A stretch of 64,000 bases of DNA from Nitrosomonas communis (GTDB lineage: Bacteria; Pseudomonadota; Gammaproteobacteria; Burkholderiales; Nitrosomonadaceae). The stretch lies in assembly GCF_001007935.1 (NCBI RefSeq), contig NZ_CP011451.1, forward strand, positions 186,001 through 250,000, read 5' to 3'. The translations under genes were made by a program, and so were the position numbers. Of the stretch, positions 1 through 10,791 are shown piece after piece (position 1 is the stretch's first letter; the number at the start of each line of letters is the position of its first letter). The notes beneath the pieces are model-generated. The model worked only from the letters and a program-made list of their open reading frames with translations, did no database searches and was not told the origin of the DNA.

Positions 1-1
1 G

Positions 2-2920
2 AACGACATTACTCTGCTGACAGCCTTGATGATCATCAGTGCGCTCACCGGCTGGCTATTCAGCCTATTGATTCCATCAAGCTATGCTGCATCACCTCAA
101 ATTAAAATTGGCTACCACGTATTGAACGAAACTCGCGCCATCCTTCAGTATATCCGTCAGAATACCCTCGTATTCCGCTCCATCCTGGGGATCTCATGGT
201 TTTGGCTGTTTGCGGCAGCCTTCGTCTCTCAATTCCCCCTTTTCGCGAAAGAAGTCATGGGTGGCAATGAACAAGTTACCCTCTTGTTATTAGTATTTTT
301 TTCCATTGGCATTGGCCTGGGCTCGCTGCTTTGCAATAAGTTACTAAAAAGCGAAATTGTAGCGACTTTTACTCCGCTGGGAGTTCTAGGCATAACTATT
401 TTTACCGTCGATCTGGTTTTTGCCAGCGCAAGCATGCTGCCAGCAAAAGGGGAGTCGATCGGTGCCATAGCCTTTCTGACTTCATTCGCGCATTGGCATA
501 TCTTGCTGGATCTGCTGGCTATCGCGATTTGTGGCGGCGTCTATGTGGTTCCGCTTTATGCTCTTGTTCAGCGTTACTCAGAAGCATCTCATCGCTCACG
601 TGTCATGGCTGGCAATCACATCATAAATGCATTCTTTCTAGTGATATCCGCCATGACGATCAGTTTGATGTTAGCCAGCAATTTCTCGGTAGCAGAAGTT
701 TTTCTTACCATCGCGATTCTTAATGGTCTTGTGATGATCTACCTTTCCAGTTTATTGCCACAGGCTTTAATCAGATCCATTCTAAAGTGGTTTTTTCATA
801 CGAGCTACCGCCTAGAAGTTAAAGGGCTGGAGAACTATGCAAAAGCGGGAAATAAAATGATCATTATGACTAATCATCTCTCATTTTTGGATGCCCTTCT
901 GCTAAGCACTAGCTTGCCCGACCCACTATGTTTTGCCATCAATCCACGCACAGTACGGCGCTGGTGGCTCAGGCCATTTTTATTTCTGGCTGACACTGTC
1001 CCGGTCGATCCTGCTGATCCGAAATCGACTCAATTATTGATGGATAAAGTAAGCAGTGGTCAGAGAGTGGTTATTTTTCCCGAGGGTAGATTAACGCTCA
1101 CCGGGTTCCTCATGAAAATATATGAAGACCCGGTCATCATTGTCGCCAAATCAGGCGCCCTGCTTCTGCCGATTAGTATTTCGGGTGCACAATACACCCC
1201 ATTCTCTCGACTGAAGGGCAGAATCCGCATGCGGTGGTTTCCCAAAATCACCCTTACCTGCATGCCTCCAGAATCATTTGATTTTCCACCGCAAGTCCAG
1301 GGAAAACCACGAACACATCTTGCTACAATCAAGCTCTACGACATCATGACAAGCATTATGTTTCAAAGCAATGAGCTCAGGCAAACGTTATTTCAGTCCC
1401 TTTTGGATGCCTCCGCTATTCATGGCAAAAAATATCTCATTGCGGAAGATATTGAACGCAAACCAATAAGTTATGCTCAATTGATTACCGGCAGTCTTAT
1501 TGTAGGAAACGAGCTGCGCAAGCTTACCCGGGCAGGGGGAAATGTGGGAATGTTATTGCCTAATATGACGAGCACATTGATCAGTTTTTTTGCGTTACAA
1601 GCTTTTGGTCGCATCCCTGCCATGTTAAATTTCTCTGCCAGCAAAATGAATGTGATGGCGGCGTGTCAATTAGCACAAATCAAATTAGTCATTACTTCCA
1701 GGCAGTTCATCGAAGTAGCAAAATTCACTGACATGATCGATGGGTTACAAGCACAACATATCACCATATTTTATTTGGACGATATGCGCAAACACCTTCA
1801 CTGGTGGCACAAGTTGACAGGATGGGTAGCCGGGCGGATGCCGCGGCTTGCTTATCACTTTACTCACCCTGCACACGATCCCGATGCAGCTGCGGTAGTA
1901 CTATTTACTTCTGGCTCTGAAGGCACGCCTAAAGGCGTAACGCTCAGCCACATCAATTTACAGGCCAACCGCTTTCAAGTGTCATCTGTGATTGATTTTG
2001 GCCCAACGGATAGTGTATTTAATGCTTTGCCGATTTTTCATTCCTTTGGTCTGACAGGCGGCATGTTGTTACCTGTTTTATCTGGAATAAAAACATTTTT
2101 TTATCCCTCTCCGCTGCATTACCGGGCTATTCCTGAACTGGTGTACGATACGAATGCAACCCTTTTATTTGGCACGGATACCTTCCTGGCTGGTTATGCA
2201 CATTATGCCCATCCCTATCATTTCTGCAGTCTGCGATATGTATTCGCAGGTGCAGAAAAATTAAGGAAAAGCACGCGAGGAACATGGTTAGAAAATTTTG
2301 GTATCCGCATTCTCGAAGGATATGGTACAACCGAAACAGCACCTATCTTGAGTATCAATACCCCGATGCACCATCGTCCAGGATCAGTAGGCCGGCTGAT
2401 CCCGGGCATTCACTACCAATTGGAAAAAATTTCTGGTATTGAAAATGGCGGTAAATTACTGGTCTCCGGCCCTAATGTCATGAAAGGGTATTACCTGATC
2501 GATTCTCCTGGGCAAGTGATGCCACCGGTTAACGGTTGGCATGACACAGGTGACATCATCGAAATAGATGAGGAAGGCTATCTCTTTATTAAAGGTCGTG
2601 CTAAGCGCTTCGCCAAAATTGGCGGTGAAATGGTGTCCTTGACGGCGGTAGAAGAATACATCAATAAACTGTGGCCTGCTTATACGCATGCTGTCGTGCA
2701 GATTCCCGATGCTAAAAAAGGTGAACAGCTGGTTCTCATTACCACCAACCCTTCTGCCCATCGAAATGAGCTGCTCAGCTATGCTCAACAACAAGGCATT
2801 GGAGAGTTGAATATTCCTAAAACCATTTTAATCCTTGATGAAATACCTCTCTTAAGCACTGGTAAAACAGATTATGTCACATTGCGCGATTGGACTCTAA
2901 AACAAATGGCTGGCCTTTGA
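2..2920 (+). CDS. LplT-Aas type fusion: MFS transporter / acyltransferase / acyl-ACP synthetase (5' truncated by window)
   Basis: The reading frame is open to the left edge, so the true start lies upstream; the first start-like codon in the window is TTG at 26. The first ~250 residues are hydrophobic helices of a major-facilitator transporter, too few for a complete one. A PlsC-type acyltransferase domain follows with the NHLSFLD (H-x4-D) motif and a FPEGR motif. The C-terminal half is an AMP-binding acyl-ligase with the TSGSEGTPKG phosphate loop and an EGYGTTE motif. By family knowledge such fusions flip lysophospholipids inward and re-acylate them (LplT plus Aas). It converges on der with 41 bases between the stops. 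Confidence 0.85.
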   Translation, partial: NDITLLTALMIISALTGWLFSLLIPSSYAASPQIKIGYHVLNETRAILQYIRQNTLVFRSILGISWFWLFAAAFVSQFPLFAKEVMGGNEQVTLLLLVFFSIGIGLGSLLCNKLLKSEIVATFTPLGVLGITIFTVDLVFASASMLPAKGESIGAIAFLTSFAHWHILLDLLAIAICGGVYVVPLYALVQRYSEASHRSRVMAGNHIINAFFLVISAMTISLMLASNFSVAEVFLTIAILNGLVMIYLSSLLPQALIRSILKWFFHTSYRLEVKGLENYAKAGNKMIIMTNHLSFLDALLLSTSLPDPLCFAINPRTVRRWWLRPFLFLADTVPVDPADPKSTQLLMDKVSSGQRVVIFPEGRLTLTGFLMKIYEDPVIIVAKSGALLLPISISGAQYTPFSRLKGRIRMRWFPKITLTCMPPESFDFPPQVQGKPRTHLATIKLYDIMTSIMFQSNELRQTLFQSLLDASAIHGKKYLIAEDIERKPISYAQLITGSLIVGNELRKLTRAGGNVGMLLPNMTSTLISFFALQAFGRIPAMLNFSASKMNVMAACQLAQIKLVITSRQFIEVAKFTDMIDGLQAQHITIFYLDDMRKHLHWWHKLTGWVAGRMPRLAYHFTHPAHDPDAAAVVLFTSGSEGTPKGVTLSHINLQANRFQVSSVIDFGPTDSVFNALPIFHSFGLTGGMLLPVLSGIKTFFYPSPLHYRAIPELVYDTNATLLFGTDTFLAGYAHYAHPYHFCSLRYVFAGAEKLRKSTRGTWLENFGIRILEGYGTTETAPILSINTPMHHRPGSVGRLIPGIHYQLEKISGIENGGKLLVSGPNVMKGYYLIDSPGQVMPPVNGWHDTGDIIEIDEEGYLFIKGRAKRFAKIGGEMVSLTAVEEYINKLWPAYTHAVVQIPDAKKGEQLVLITTNPSAHRNELLSYAQQQGIGELNIPKTILILDEIPLLSTGKTDYVTLRDWTLKQMAGL

Positions 2921-2961
2921 GGTCATACCTTCCCACCTTTCTCTTTTCATATCAATAAATC

Positions 2962-4368
2962 TCATCGGCCATATTTTTTCCTGTTGCGCCGCCGCCGGCT
3001 ATGTGCTCGCCTGGCTTCTTCTTCAGTCAATGGTGCAGGTTTTTTATTCGCATAAGGATTGTAACCCGTCCTGAATTCTACTCGTAATGGGGTACCTTCC
3101 AGTCGGAAAGTTTCACGAAAGGTATTCTCCAGGTAACGGCGATAAGTTTCTGGCACATGATCCAGCATACTGCCATGGATAATAATCAAGGGAGGATTAG
3201 ACCCACCCTGATGAGCATAGCGCAATTTAGGACGAGACATTCCTCCGCGTGGGGGCGATTGTTTTGCTACAGCTGCCTGCAAAGCGCGTGTCAGTTTAGG
3301 TGTGGACAGATCAGCCATTGCAGCGGCATAAGCAGCATTAATTGACGGAAATAGCCCTCTTATGCCATTTCCATGTAATGCAGAGATATAGTGATATTTA
3401 GCATAATCAAGAAAGACAAACCTTCGTGCCACTTCTCGTTTGATCGCTTCTCGTTGATAATCATCCAGACCATCCCACTTGTTAATGGCGATGACCAATG
3501 CTCTTCCCGTTTCCAGGATGAACCCAGCAATATGCGTGTCCTGATCAGAAATATCATTTCTTGCATCAAGAACCAGAACCACCACATTTGCCTCCTCAAT
3601 GGCTTGCAGCGTTTTGATGACTGAAAATTTCTCAATCGTCTCAAATACTTTGCCACGGCGACGCAAGCCTGCTGTATCGATTAGAGTATAATGATGCTGA
3701 TGATACTCAAAATCAATATAGATACTGTCGCGCGTGGTACCGGGTTGATCAAAGGCAATGACACGCTCTTCACCCACCAATGTATTGATCAATGTAGATT
3801 TGCCTACGTTGGGTCGTCCCACAATAGCAATTTTGGGATAATTTTCCGCTCTCTCTTCTATTTCTTCTTGCTGAGGAAGAAAGCCAGCCAAAGCCAACTC
3901 AATGAGCTCACCCACATGGTCACCATGCATTGCTGAAATCGCACAAGGCTCTCCCAAACCCAGCTCATAAAATTCCGAAGTGACCATAGCTGTTCGCATA
4001 CCTTCAGTTTTATTTACCACTAGCAGGATTTTTCGGCCAGTTTGCCGCAAATGCTCCGCAATAATCCTGTCATGCGGCGTCAATCCCTGCCGTCCATCAA
4101 CCACAAATAAAACAATATCCGCCTCATCCACTGCCTGGAGTGTCTGCCGGGCCATCGCGTGTAAAACACCCGATTTCACAACAGGTTCGAAACCGCCCGT
4201 ATCGACGACAATATAAGGCTTATCCCCTATTTTGCCGTGACCATAATGTCGATCTCGCGTCAATCCTGGAATGTCTGCCACGATCGCATCCCGGCTCCGC
4301 GTGAGACGATTAAAGAGGGTTGATTTACCGACATTGGGACGCCCAACCAGCACAAGCGTAGGTTTCAT
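2962..4368 (-). CDS. der: Ribosome-assembly GTPase Der (EngA)
   Basis: The 468-residue protein has two tandem GTPase domains, each with a [10 protein letters not shown]-loop (near residues 8 and 185), DxxG switch motifs (DTGG, DTAG) and NKxD motifs (NKTE, NKWD). A C-terminal KH-like domain ends in a basic tail rich in Arg and Lys. This is the full architecture and normal length of Der, which acts in maturation of the 50S ribosomal subunit. The ATG at 4368 has no strong ribosome-binding site. It is the last gene of the minus-strand cluster that begins with ndk, and bamB lies just upstream, the order usual in many beta- and gammaproteobacteria. Confidence 0.97.
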   Translation of the reverse strand: MKPTLVLVGRPNVGKSTLFNRLTRSRDAIVADIPGLTRDRHYGHGKIGDKPYIVVDTGGFEPVVKSGVLHAMARQTLQAVDEADIVLFVVDGRQGLTPHDRIIAEHLRQTGRKILLVVNKTEGMRTAMVTSEFYELGLGEPCAISAMHGDHVGELIELALAGFLPQQEEIEERAENYPKIAIVGRPNVGKSTLINTLVGEERVIAFDQPGTTRDSIYIDFEYHQHHYTLIDTAGLRRRGKVFETIEKFSVIKTLQAIEEANVVVLVLDARNDISDQDTHIAGFILETGRALVIAINKWDGLDDYQREAIKREVARRFVFLDYAKYHYISALHGNGIRGLFPSINAAYAAAMADLSTPKLTRALQAAVAKQSPPRGGMSRPKLRYAHQGGSNPPLIIIHGSMLDHVPETYRRYLENTFRETFRLEGTPLRVEFRTGYNPYANKKPAPLTEEEARRAHSRRRRNRKKYGR

Positions 4369-4401
4369 GATTGCAGGAAATGAGAATGACTAAAAAGGTG
4401 C

Positions 4402-4432
4402 ATGCTTTCCCCTTGTGTGAAGAAGAAAGCAT
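4402..4432 (-). terminator. Stem-loop between bamB and der
   Basis: Eight-base arms (4402-4409 and 4425-4432) pair perfectly around a 15-base loop. On the minus strand the stem is followed after five bases by a run of five T. It could end or attenuate transcription between bamB and der; the stem is short and this is an inference. Confidence 0.35.
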
Positions 4433-4481
4433 TTCTGAAATTTATCGTGAAAATTATAAAAAGTTATATGATGAGCAACCG

Positions 4482-5702
4482 TTATTGCACAGCAAAAGCA
4501 TAAATCCCGCCGTTTGAAGTCTGCACAACAAAGCCATCAGAAATATATTCCGGACGGCTCAAAATCGCGCCACCATCGGTAGCAGCTCGTGCGACTAAAC
4601 TGCCGTCATGCCGCCTAAGTAAAGAGACATTCCCTTCCGCATCGCCCAATGCCAAAAGCTCACCTCGAACAAGCAAGGGTGCAGATAATTTACGGCTGCC
4701 CAGTTTAGCCTGTTTCCACATCATGGCGCCACTTCTTTTATCATAGGCAACGACTGCACCACGATCTTCACTGACATAAACATTGATGCTATCCATGGTA
4801 AGGCCGGCATTGCTAGAAGCGTCTCTGGCCCAAATCTGATTACCATCTGCGATTTCAAAACAGCCGACACGACCGTGGTAAGCCACCGCACAAACTTGTT
4901 GATCATCAATGACAGGTAGACCAGCAATATCCGTCATCCGTTCCAACTCTGTTACTCCGCGTGGTTGCGCAACAGCCGCCTCCCAGCCTACATTACCATT
5001 CAACAAACTCATTGCCACAAGTTTGCCACCAGCCAATCCAGCAAACACAGCGCCGCGATAAACTAATGCGCCGGCAGAATTTCTCATCGTCAGGGCAGGA
5101 GTAGGCCCTTGATAAACCCACTTACGGCTCCCATCAGCCGCATCTAATCCAAAAATCCTGCCATCTGCGCTTCGTACCACGACCACATCACTATCGATCT
5201 GTGGTTGGCTTAATACTTCACTGGTTACACGTGTTTTCCAGCGCTCATGGCCCATCTCATCAAACGCAAGCACTTCGCCATTAAACGTTCCGACCAGAAT
5301 GGTTCCATAACCAGCCCCTACCCCTCCTGCCAACTTATGCTCAGTCTCTACTTGCCAAACCTCTTTTCCATTAGCAGAGTCAAGACGAACCAGATAGCCT
5401 TTGGCATCAGCCGCGTAGACTGCACCATTCTCATAAATAGGAGAAAAAACAGCGATCTTGCTCTTATTCAGACTGTGCTTCCATAATAGCGGTATCTCAG
5501 GTACTGCTTTTAATGCTGCAATTTCTTTCTCATCAACTTTGTTTTCATCTTTATCACTCAGCTGATCAACCAAATTACTGATACCCAGATCACCCATATT
5601 ACCGATACCCAGATCACCCATACTTGCGCATCCAGTCAGTAACATCATCGCTGTAAATAATGCGAAGTGTCGCAAAAAAGAAGTGCCTGCTCTAAGTAAC
5701 AA
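4482..5702 (-). CDS. bamB: Outer-membrane assembly lipoprotein BamB
   Basis: The product is a PQQ/quinoprotein-like beta-propeller lipoprotein with repeated W-x-T/V-Y-x-G and A-x-D-A-x-G blade motifs throughout. The lipobox LTGC follows a hydrophobic stretch, marking export and lipid anchoring in the outer membrane, where BamB works with BamA to insert beta-barrel proteins. The frame opens at 5720 with a TTG, but a GGAG six bases before a second TTG at 5702 makes that the better start (about 406 residues). Neighbours are the YfgM-like gene upstream and der downstream, as in E. coli. A GDLGIGNMGDLG-like duplication after the lipobox is a local oddity. Confidence 0.93.
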   Translation of the reverse strand: MLLRAGTSFLRHFALFTAMMLLTGCASMGDLGIGNMGDLGISNLVDQLSDKDENKVDEKEIAALKAVPEIPLLWKHSLNKSKIAVFSPIYENGAVYAADAKGYLVRLDSANGKEVWQVETEHKLAGGVGAGYGTILVGTFNGEVLAFDEMGHERWKTRVTSEVLSQPQIDSDVVVVRSADGRIFGLDAADGSRKWVYQGPTPALTMRNSAGALVYRGAVFAGLAGGKLVAMSLLNGNVGWEAAVAQPRGVTELERMTDIAGLPVIDDQQVCAVAYHGRVGCFEIADGNQIWARDASSNAGLTMDSINVYVSEDRGAVVAYDKRSGAMMWKQAKLGSRKLSAPLLVRGELLALGDAEGNVSLLRRHDGSLVARAATDGGAILSRPEYISDGFVVQTSNGGIYAFAVQ

Positions 5703-5732
5703 AAGATACTCCAAACGCAAATTGATGAATAC

Positions 5733-6380
5733 TTACTGCTTGCTTTCTCTCAAAGCATCCAGCTTCATCTGGATAATGTTCTGATAGGCACTTCTCCCAC
5801 CACTCAATTTATCGATAGCTTGTTGATAAGCAACACGTGCCTCAGCTATTTTCCCAGATGCAGCCAGAATATCCCCTTTCAGATCAGCATAGAGCCCGCT
5901 AAAAGCCCCCCCATGCTGAGCATTCAGAAGAATCAAAGCTTCTTCATATTTTTTCTCATCCAATAAAATGCCGGCAAGGCGCAAGCGTGCAATATCCTTT
6001 AGCTCTGGCTCTTTACTCCTATCGAGCACCCATTGCAGTTTACTTTTAGCTGCTTGTTGATTGCCAGCATCCGCATTGGCCTGTGCGGCAATGAGTGCTG
6101 CACGTGAGGCGTACCCACTCGTAGGAAAACCTTCTGTCAACAAATGTGCCGCATCATTAATCTTGGCAGGATCACTCCCCTGCTCAATTTGCTGTTGTAA
6201 GACAGCAAATAAATCAGCAGACTGCTGCGCTTGTTGTTTGTGGTAATAATTCCATGCCTGCGTCCCGACTATCGCGGCAATAAATGCTGTCATCATGATA
6301 ATGACTGTGTTACCATGCGCCGCCCACCAAGCTGTTAGTCCCTCTATTTTTTCCTGCTCTTCCGGATTATAAGCTGCCAT
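5733..6380 (-). CDS. YfgM-family membrane-anchored TPR protein
   Basis: The 215-residue protein begins with a short cytoplasmic segment (NPEEQEKIEGLTAWW) and one transmembrane helix at about residues 22-42. A periplasmic alpha-helical TPR-like region rich in Ala and Gln follows (Tetratricopeptide_21 type). YfgM in E. coli is an ancillary SecYEG-associated protein linked to periplasmic chaperones. The position between hisS and bamB, 27 and 12-30 bases from its neighbours, is the conserved one and supports the call. The function in this organism is inferred from the family. Confidence 0.85.
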   Translation of the reverse strand: MAAYNPEEQEKIEGLTAWWAAHGNTVIIMMTAFIAAIVGTQAWNYYHKQQAQQSADLFAVLQQQIEQGSDPAKINDAAHLLTEGFPTSGYASRAALIAAQANADAGNQQAAKSKLQWVLDRSKEPELKDIARLRLAGILLDEKKYEEALILLNAQHGGAFSGLYADLKGDILAASGKIAEARVAYQQAIDKLSGGRSAYQNIIQMKLDALRESKQ

Positions 6381-6407
6381 TTTTTTGTTTATCTAGATAA
6401 TTAACGA

Positions 6408-7664
6408 TTAAATTCGTTTGAGTAGCGGACCCGCTTCTACTAATCCCACTCTTACTTGTTCTGCTGCCTCACGCAATGGCTTGATGCTCACCTCACCTTC
6501 TTTTGCTTCATCATCACCGATAATGACCGCAAAACGAGCACCGCTGCTATCCGCTTTTTTCATTTGTGATTTGAAACTGCCACCACCGCAATGTAAAATA
6601 GTATTTAACCCTTCATTACGAAACCATTCTGCTGCTTTCCAGGCAAAATCCGCTGCGAGCTCTCCCTGATGAACCACATAAATATCTGTGGTAGGGCTTG
6701 GAATTTCAATTTCACTCATCAAAGCAAGAATGCGTTCAATTCCCATCGCAAACCCACAGGCAGGTGCTGGTTTACCCCCCATTTGCGTGATTAAGCCATC
6801 ATAACGCCCGCCTGCGCATATCGTTCCTTGGGCGCCCAGCTTATCGGTGATCCACTCGAATACGGTACGGTTGTAATAATCCAACCCCCTCACCAGTTGG
6901 GGATTTATCTCAAAAGCAATACCTTGCTCGTGTAGCACACGTTGCAATGCTTCAAAATGCTGAAGTGAATCCTCATCCAGGTCATCCAATAACCTGGGTG
7001 CTCCAGCCAGCATTTCGCGCATATGCGGATTTTTACTATCGAGAATACGTAATGGATTACTATGCAAGCGCCTCTGAGCATCTTCATCTAGCTCATCCCG
7101 ATACTGCTCAAAATACTTAATCAACCTTGATCGATAAATGTGACGGGATTCAGTACTTCCAAGCGTGCCAATTTCCAGACGCACCCCTGAAATGCCCAGC
7201 TCGCGCCAAAGTCGAGCGCCCATAATAATCAGCTCTGCATCAATATCAGCGTCTGCATAGCCCAATGCTTCCACGCCAACTTGATGAAATTGACGATAAC
7301 GCCCTTTTTGTGGACGTTCATGACGAAACATCGGCCCATAGTAATACAATCTCTGCGGTCCCGCATAAAGCAGATTATGCTCCAGCACTGCCCGCACACA
7401 GGAAGCCGTTCCTTCCGGTCGCAATGTCAGGCTGTCTCCATTCAGATGGTCCACAAACGTGTACATCTCTTTTTCAACTATATCCGTCACTGCCCCGATT
7501 GAACGTATGAATAAATCAGTCTGCTCAACGATAGGGGTACGAATATTGCGATACCCATAGCTTGCCAACCAATCCCGTACGGTATCCTCGAAAAACTCCC
7601 AACGATGGGTATCCTTCGGCAGGATATCATTCATCCCCCGAATAGCCTGAATCAGGTTAGACAT
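6408..7664 (-). CDS. hisS: Histidyl-tRNA synthetase
   Basis: This is a class II aminoacyl-tRNA synthetase of 418 residues. It starts with the family-typical [12 protein letters not shown]. Motif 2 ([17 protein letters not shown]), the histidine-specific [15 protein letters not shown] and AGGRYDGL segments and the motif 3 region GFAMGIERI are all present. The C-terminal anticodon-binding domain follows. The frame is open up to 7739, but the ATG at 7664 begins the conserved sequence and overlaps the ispG stop by 8 bases, which implies translational coupling. Confidence 0.97.
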   Translation of the reverse strand: MSNLIQAIRGMNDILPKDTHRWEFFEDTVRDWLASYGYRNIRTPIVEQTDLFIRSIGAVTDIVEKEMYTFVDHLNGDSLTLRPEGTASCVRAVLEHNLLYAGPQRLYYYGPMFRHERPQKGRYRQFHQVGVEALGYADADIDAELIIMGARLWRELGISGVRLEIGTLGSTESRHIYRSRLIKYFEQYRDELDEDAQRRLHSNPLRILDSKNPHMREMLAGAPRLLDDLDEDSLQHFEALQRVLHEQGIAFEINPQLVRGLDYYNRTVFEWITDKLGAQGTICAGGRYDGLITQMGGKPAPACGFAMGIERILALMSEIEIPSPTTDIYVVHQGELAADFAWKAAEWFRNEGLNTILHCGGGSFKSQMKKADSSGARFAVIIGDDEAKEGEVSIKPLREAAEQVRVGLVEAGPLLKRI

Positions 7665-8904
7665 GAACTGACTTTCTCTGGTACTTAGTGCGTACATATT
7701 CATCAACGATGTGACGAAACTCACCCGCGATGTTATCACCTTTCAGGGTCACCGTTTTTTGTCCATCGACAAAAACGGGCGCGACTGGATTCTCTCCTGA
7801 ACCAGGCAAGCTAATCCCTATATTGGCATGCTTACTCTCTCCCGGACCATTGACGACACATCCCATCACCGCCAGCGTCATGTTTTCTACTCCAACATAT
7901 TGTTCACGCCAACTAATCATTTGTTCTCGGACATAAGCCTGGATACTTTCCGCTAATTCCTGAAAATAAGTACTCGTCGTTCGTCCACAGCCCGGACATG
8001 CTGCCACAAGGGGAACAAATGCCCGCAAACCCATGGTCTGAAGAATTTCCTGCGCTACGATCACTTCACGCGCGCGGTCCCCTCCAGGCTCAGGGGTCAG
8101 GGATATCCTGATAGTATCGCCTATTCCTTCAAACAACAGCACTGACAATGCTGCAGTTGAGGCAACAATCCCCTTCGATCCCATTCCTGCTTCTGTCAAC
8201 CCCAAGTGCAGCGCATAATCACACTGGGCTGCCAGCTCACGATAGACGGCTATTAAATCTTGCACACCACTTACCTTGCATGACAATATGATGTGATCGC
8301 GGGAAAGTCCAAGTTCTTCTGCTTTAGCAGCGCTCTCCAACGCAGAAGTAATAAGGGCCTTACGCATCACTTGACCCGCATCCAGCGGCTTAGCTAATTT
8401 GGCATTTTCATCCATGATGCGTGCCAGCATTTCTGGATCTAAGCTGCCCCAATTCACGCCAATTCGCACAGGCTTATCATATTTACAAGCTGTCTCTATC
8501 AGTGTGGCAAATTGCTCATCACGCTTCCTGCCATGACCTACATTGCCAGGATTGATGCGATACTTGGCTAATGCTTTAGCGCAATCCGGATACGCTGTCA
8601 GCAATTTGTGACCATTAAAATGAAAATCACCTACCAATGGCACATGGCAACCCATATCATCCAATCTTGCACGAATCGCTGGTACGGCCTTGGCTGCTTC
8701 CGCTGTATTAACTGTAATCCGTACCAGCTCTGAACCAGCGCGCGCCAATTGGGCAACCTGTACGGCAGTAGCCACTTCATCCGCTGTGTCGGTATTCGTC
8801 ATCGATTGCACAATGACAGGCGCATCACCGCCAATCGTAATAGTACCCACACGTACACCAACACTTCTGCGGCGCGGTGAAGAAATATTGTTTTGAGACA
8901 TCAT
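7657..8904 (-). CDS. ispG: 4-hydroxy-3-methylbut-2-enyl diphosphate synthase (IspG/GcpE)
   Basis: The 415-residue protein is a [4Fe-4S] enzyme of the MEP isoprenoid pathway. It converts MEcPP to HMBPP. The cluster ligands are visible as CPGCGR and [10 protein letters not shown]. The N-terminal TIM barrel carries [12 protein letters not shown]. The length and the insert between barrel and Fe-S domain match the betaproteobacterial form. The start may be the first or second ATG (8904 or 8901). It lies between rodZ and hisS, a widely conserved order. Confidence 0.97.
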   Translation of the reverse strand: MMSQNNISSPRRRSVGVRVGTITIGGDAPVIVQSMTNTDTADEVATAVQVAQLARAGSELVRITVNTAEAAKAVPAIRARLDDMGCHVPLVGDFHFNGHKLLTAYPDCAKALAKYRINPGNVGHGRKRDEQFATLIETACKYDKPVRIGVNWGSLDPEMLARIMDENAKLAKPLDAGQVMRKALITSALESAAKAEELGLSRDHIILSCKVSGVQDLIAVYRELAAQCDYALHLGLTEAGMGSKGIVASTAALSVLLFEGIGDTIRISLTPEPGGDRAREVIVAQEILQTMGLRAFVPLVAACPGCGRTTSTYFQELAESIQAYVREQMISWREQYVGVENMTLAVMGCVVNGPGESKHANIGISLPGSGENPVAPVFVDGQKTVTLKGDNIAGEFRHIVDEYVRTKYQRKSVHV

Positions 8905-8954
8905 TCTATAGAACCTGAAAAAGAACTAAAAATTTAATGGACAAAATAAGAGAT

Positions 8955-10007
8955 CTACTCCAATGAAAAGCGAGCCACATTGTCGCCTTTTCGTATATAG
9001 GGCGCTAGATCGACTAATTTGCTATTGTACGTAAGATTCACACCGCTCGCATTACCAATCACCAAATGAAGAGGCGGCATCCCTTTTACCACTTGCTCTG
9101 TACCCTTGCCATTCATTTTGACAAAAATAACTTTTTTATTGCTGTCTCTTATCTCAACCCATGATTCCTTAGAAAAAATGAAGTGTAGTACTTTTTCGTT
9201 ATTCTCCTCCGCCTCATTCACAACAGGCTCAGCAACAGCAGGCGTAGCCGGAGCAAGCGCTATTTCGGCTGGCCTCTTCTCTGGAGGTTCTAATGGCTCT
9301 ACACTGCGTGAATGAGCTGAAAGTGTCTGAGGCAGCAATAATTCCATGGTAACCTGCCCATTTTCAGCCTGTGAATCAAAGGAAGCAGGCGCATCCATAC
9401 TATTCCTCATGATCGCATCTTGACTCCAATTTCCTCCCTGATATACGCCGTAGCCTACTAGAACCGAAATTAAGACCATAGCCAAAAACAATATGCCACG
9501 CCCTCCGCCATCTCGTTTCGACGGAACCAGTGGAATGGCTTTTACCTGTTTTGCAGAGCCTTGATGAGCCAGCGCTGGAGTAGATTGAGCGAATAAACGA
9601 AGTAACGAATTCGTATCAAGTTGGAGCAAGCTACCATAATTTCGAATAAACCCCCGAAGAAATGTGCTGGAAGGAAATTTACTATAATCTTCTTCCTCTA
9701 TCGCTCTGATTTGCTGCACTGATAATCTTAATCGTCTCGCCACTTCCGCCACACTCAAACCGCGTTTTAATCTTTCAGCGCGTAACAACTGTCCACATCC
9801 AGTGCTTGTGCTTGCATTAAGTTTTTCTTCTGGATTTGTTCCATGATCAGCAAACTCCTTATCGGGTGCATCCATTCCGCCTTCACAAGCATCAAGCTGA
9901 GCGGGCATGTTTGGGTGAATGCTGCTATCAGAAGAAGTGGTTTCCGAAGTGATGTCTTCCAGGCTATTATCCAATACTTTTTGTTGGCCTTTATCATTAT
10001 TATTCAT
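8955..10007 (-). CDS. rodZ: Cytoskeleton/cell-shape protein RodZ
   Basis: The 350-residue protein has a cytoplasmic helix-turn-helix domain at about residues 75-145 (LRAERLKRGLSVAEVARRL). A single membrane helix lies near residues 173-195 (GILFLAMVLISVLVGYGVY), followed by a low-complexity Pro/Ala/Glu linker. The C-terminal periplasmic DUF4115 domain contains SWVEIRDSNKKVIF. RodZ couples MreB to the cell-wall elongation machinery. The N-terminal ~70 residues are acidic and variable. The start overlaps the end of pilF by 8 bases. Confidence 0.92.
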   Translation of the reverse strand: MNNNDKGQQKVLDNSLEDITSETTSSDSSIHPNMPAQLDACEGGMDAPDKEFADHGTNPEEKLNASTSTGCGQLLRAERLKRGLSVAEVARRLRLSVQQIRAIEEEDYSKFPSSTFLRGFIRNYGSLLQLDTNSLLRLFAQSTPALAHQGSAKQVKAIPLVPSKRDGGGRGILFLAMVLISVLVGYGVYQGGNWSQDAIMRNSMDAPASFDSQAENGQVTMELLLPQTLSAHSRSVEPLEPPEKRPAEIALAPATPAVAEPVVNEAEENNEKVLHFIFSKESWVEIRDSNKKVIFVKMNGKGTEQVVKGMPPLHLVIGNASGVNLTYNSKLVDLAPYIRKGDNVARFSLE

Positions 10008-10791
10008 GATTTAATCTCCCTTCCCGCAGGGCTATTGCCTCATTTGAATCAGGAAAACGTCTTTGTAACTGAAAAGCATAGCTCGCTTCAGCCTGATAAT
10101 CTCCGATTGTACGTTCAATCTGAATGGCCAACCATAAGCTTTCTGGCGAAAGCGAATAAGTTTGCATATAGGAAGTAATATTTGATTTAGCTGTTTTAAG
10201 ATTTCCACGTCTGAAATCAATCTCGATTAACCCAAGTACTGCCAGTGGGTAGTTGGGGCGAATCACCAAGGCTTTCTGGAAAAAAGCTTTAGCTTGTGCA
10301 AATTCATTACGTTTTAGCACACAAATTCCGGCATTCGAATATGTTTTTTCAGGCGTTTCATAAAGGGAGTTTCTAGTTGCACTCATAAAATGATCCATTG
10401 CCAGAGCCACTTCTTCAGGATGGCGCTGACAAAGAAACCACCCAAAATTATTGTGTACGTCAGAATCGTTAGGATCTATTTTAAGTGCACGCTCAAAATT
10501 CCAGCGTGCAAGCCCATCTTCGTGCAAATTCATATAGACCAAGCCGAGTACATTATAAGCAGGTGCATAGTCCGGGTTTGCTCGTAATGCGATTTCAGCT
10601 TCTTCTATAGCGACTTTGTACTGACCACGACTGTAATATTGTCCGGCGAGTTCGGTATGAATCTTGACACTTTGTTGAGTTCGATTTCTTGTTTCTTCTG
10701 CAGCTTGCTCCATCTCTTTCACAGATAGCTGGGCACATCCTGTGACTACGCCAGCAAACACTCCCAGCAAACCCGCCAACACCCTTTTCAT
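10000..10791 (-). CDS. pilF: Type IV pilus biogenesis/stability lipoprotein PilF (PilW)
   Basis: The 263-residue protein has a signal peptide ending in a lipobox (GVVTGC, Cys at about 19). It is followed by tandem tetratricopeptide repeats ([30 protein letters not shown] and others). In Pseudomonas, PilF is the outer-membrane pilotin needed for PilQ secretin assembly. It sits between rlmN (4-base overlap) and rodZ (8-base overlap), as in other beta- and gammaproteobacteria. Pilus genes themselves are not in this window. Confidence 0.92.
   Translation of the reverse strand: MKRVLAGLLGVFAGVVTGCAQLSVKEMEQAAEETRNRTQQSVKIHTELAGQYYSRGQYKVAIEEAEIALRANPDYAPAYNVLGLVYMNLHEDGLARWNFERALKIDPNDSDVHNNFGWFLCQRHPEEVALAMDHFMSATRNSLYETPEKTYSNAGICVLKRNEFAQAKAFFQKALVIRPNYPLAVLGLIEIDFRRGNLKTAKSNITSYMQTYSLSPESLWLAIQIERTIGDYQAEASYAFQLQRRFPDSNEAIALREGRLNHE

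Noticed and set aside
7665..7739. Longer hisS start
   Set aside because: The extra residues lie inside ispG coding sequence and the family-conserved start is at 7664.
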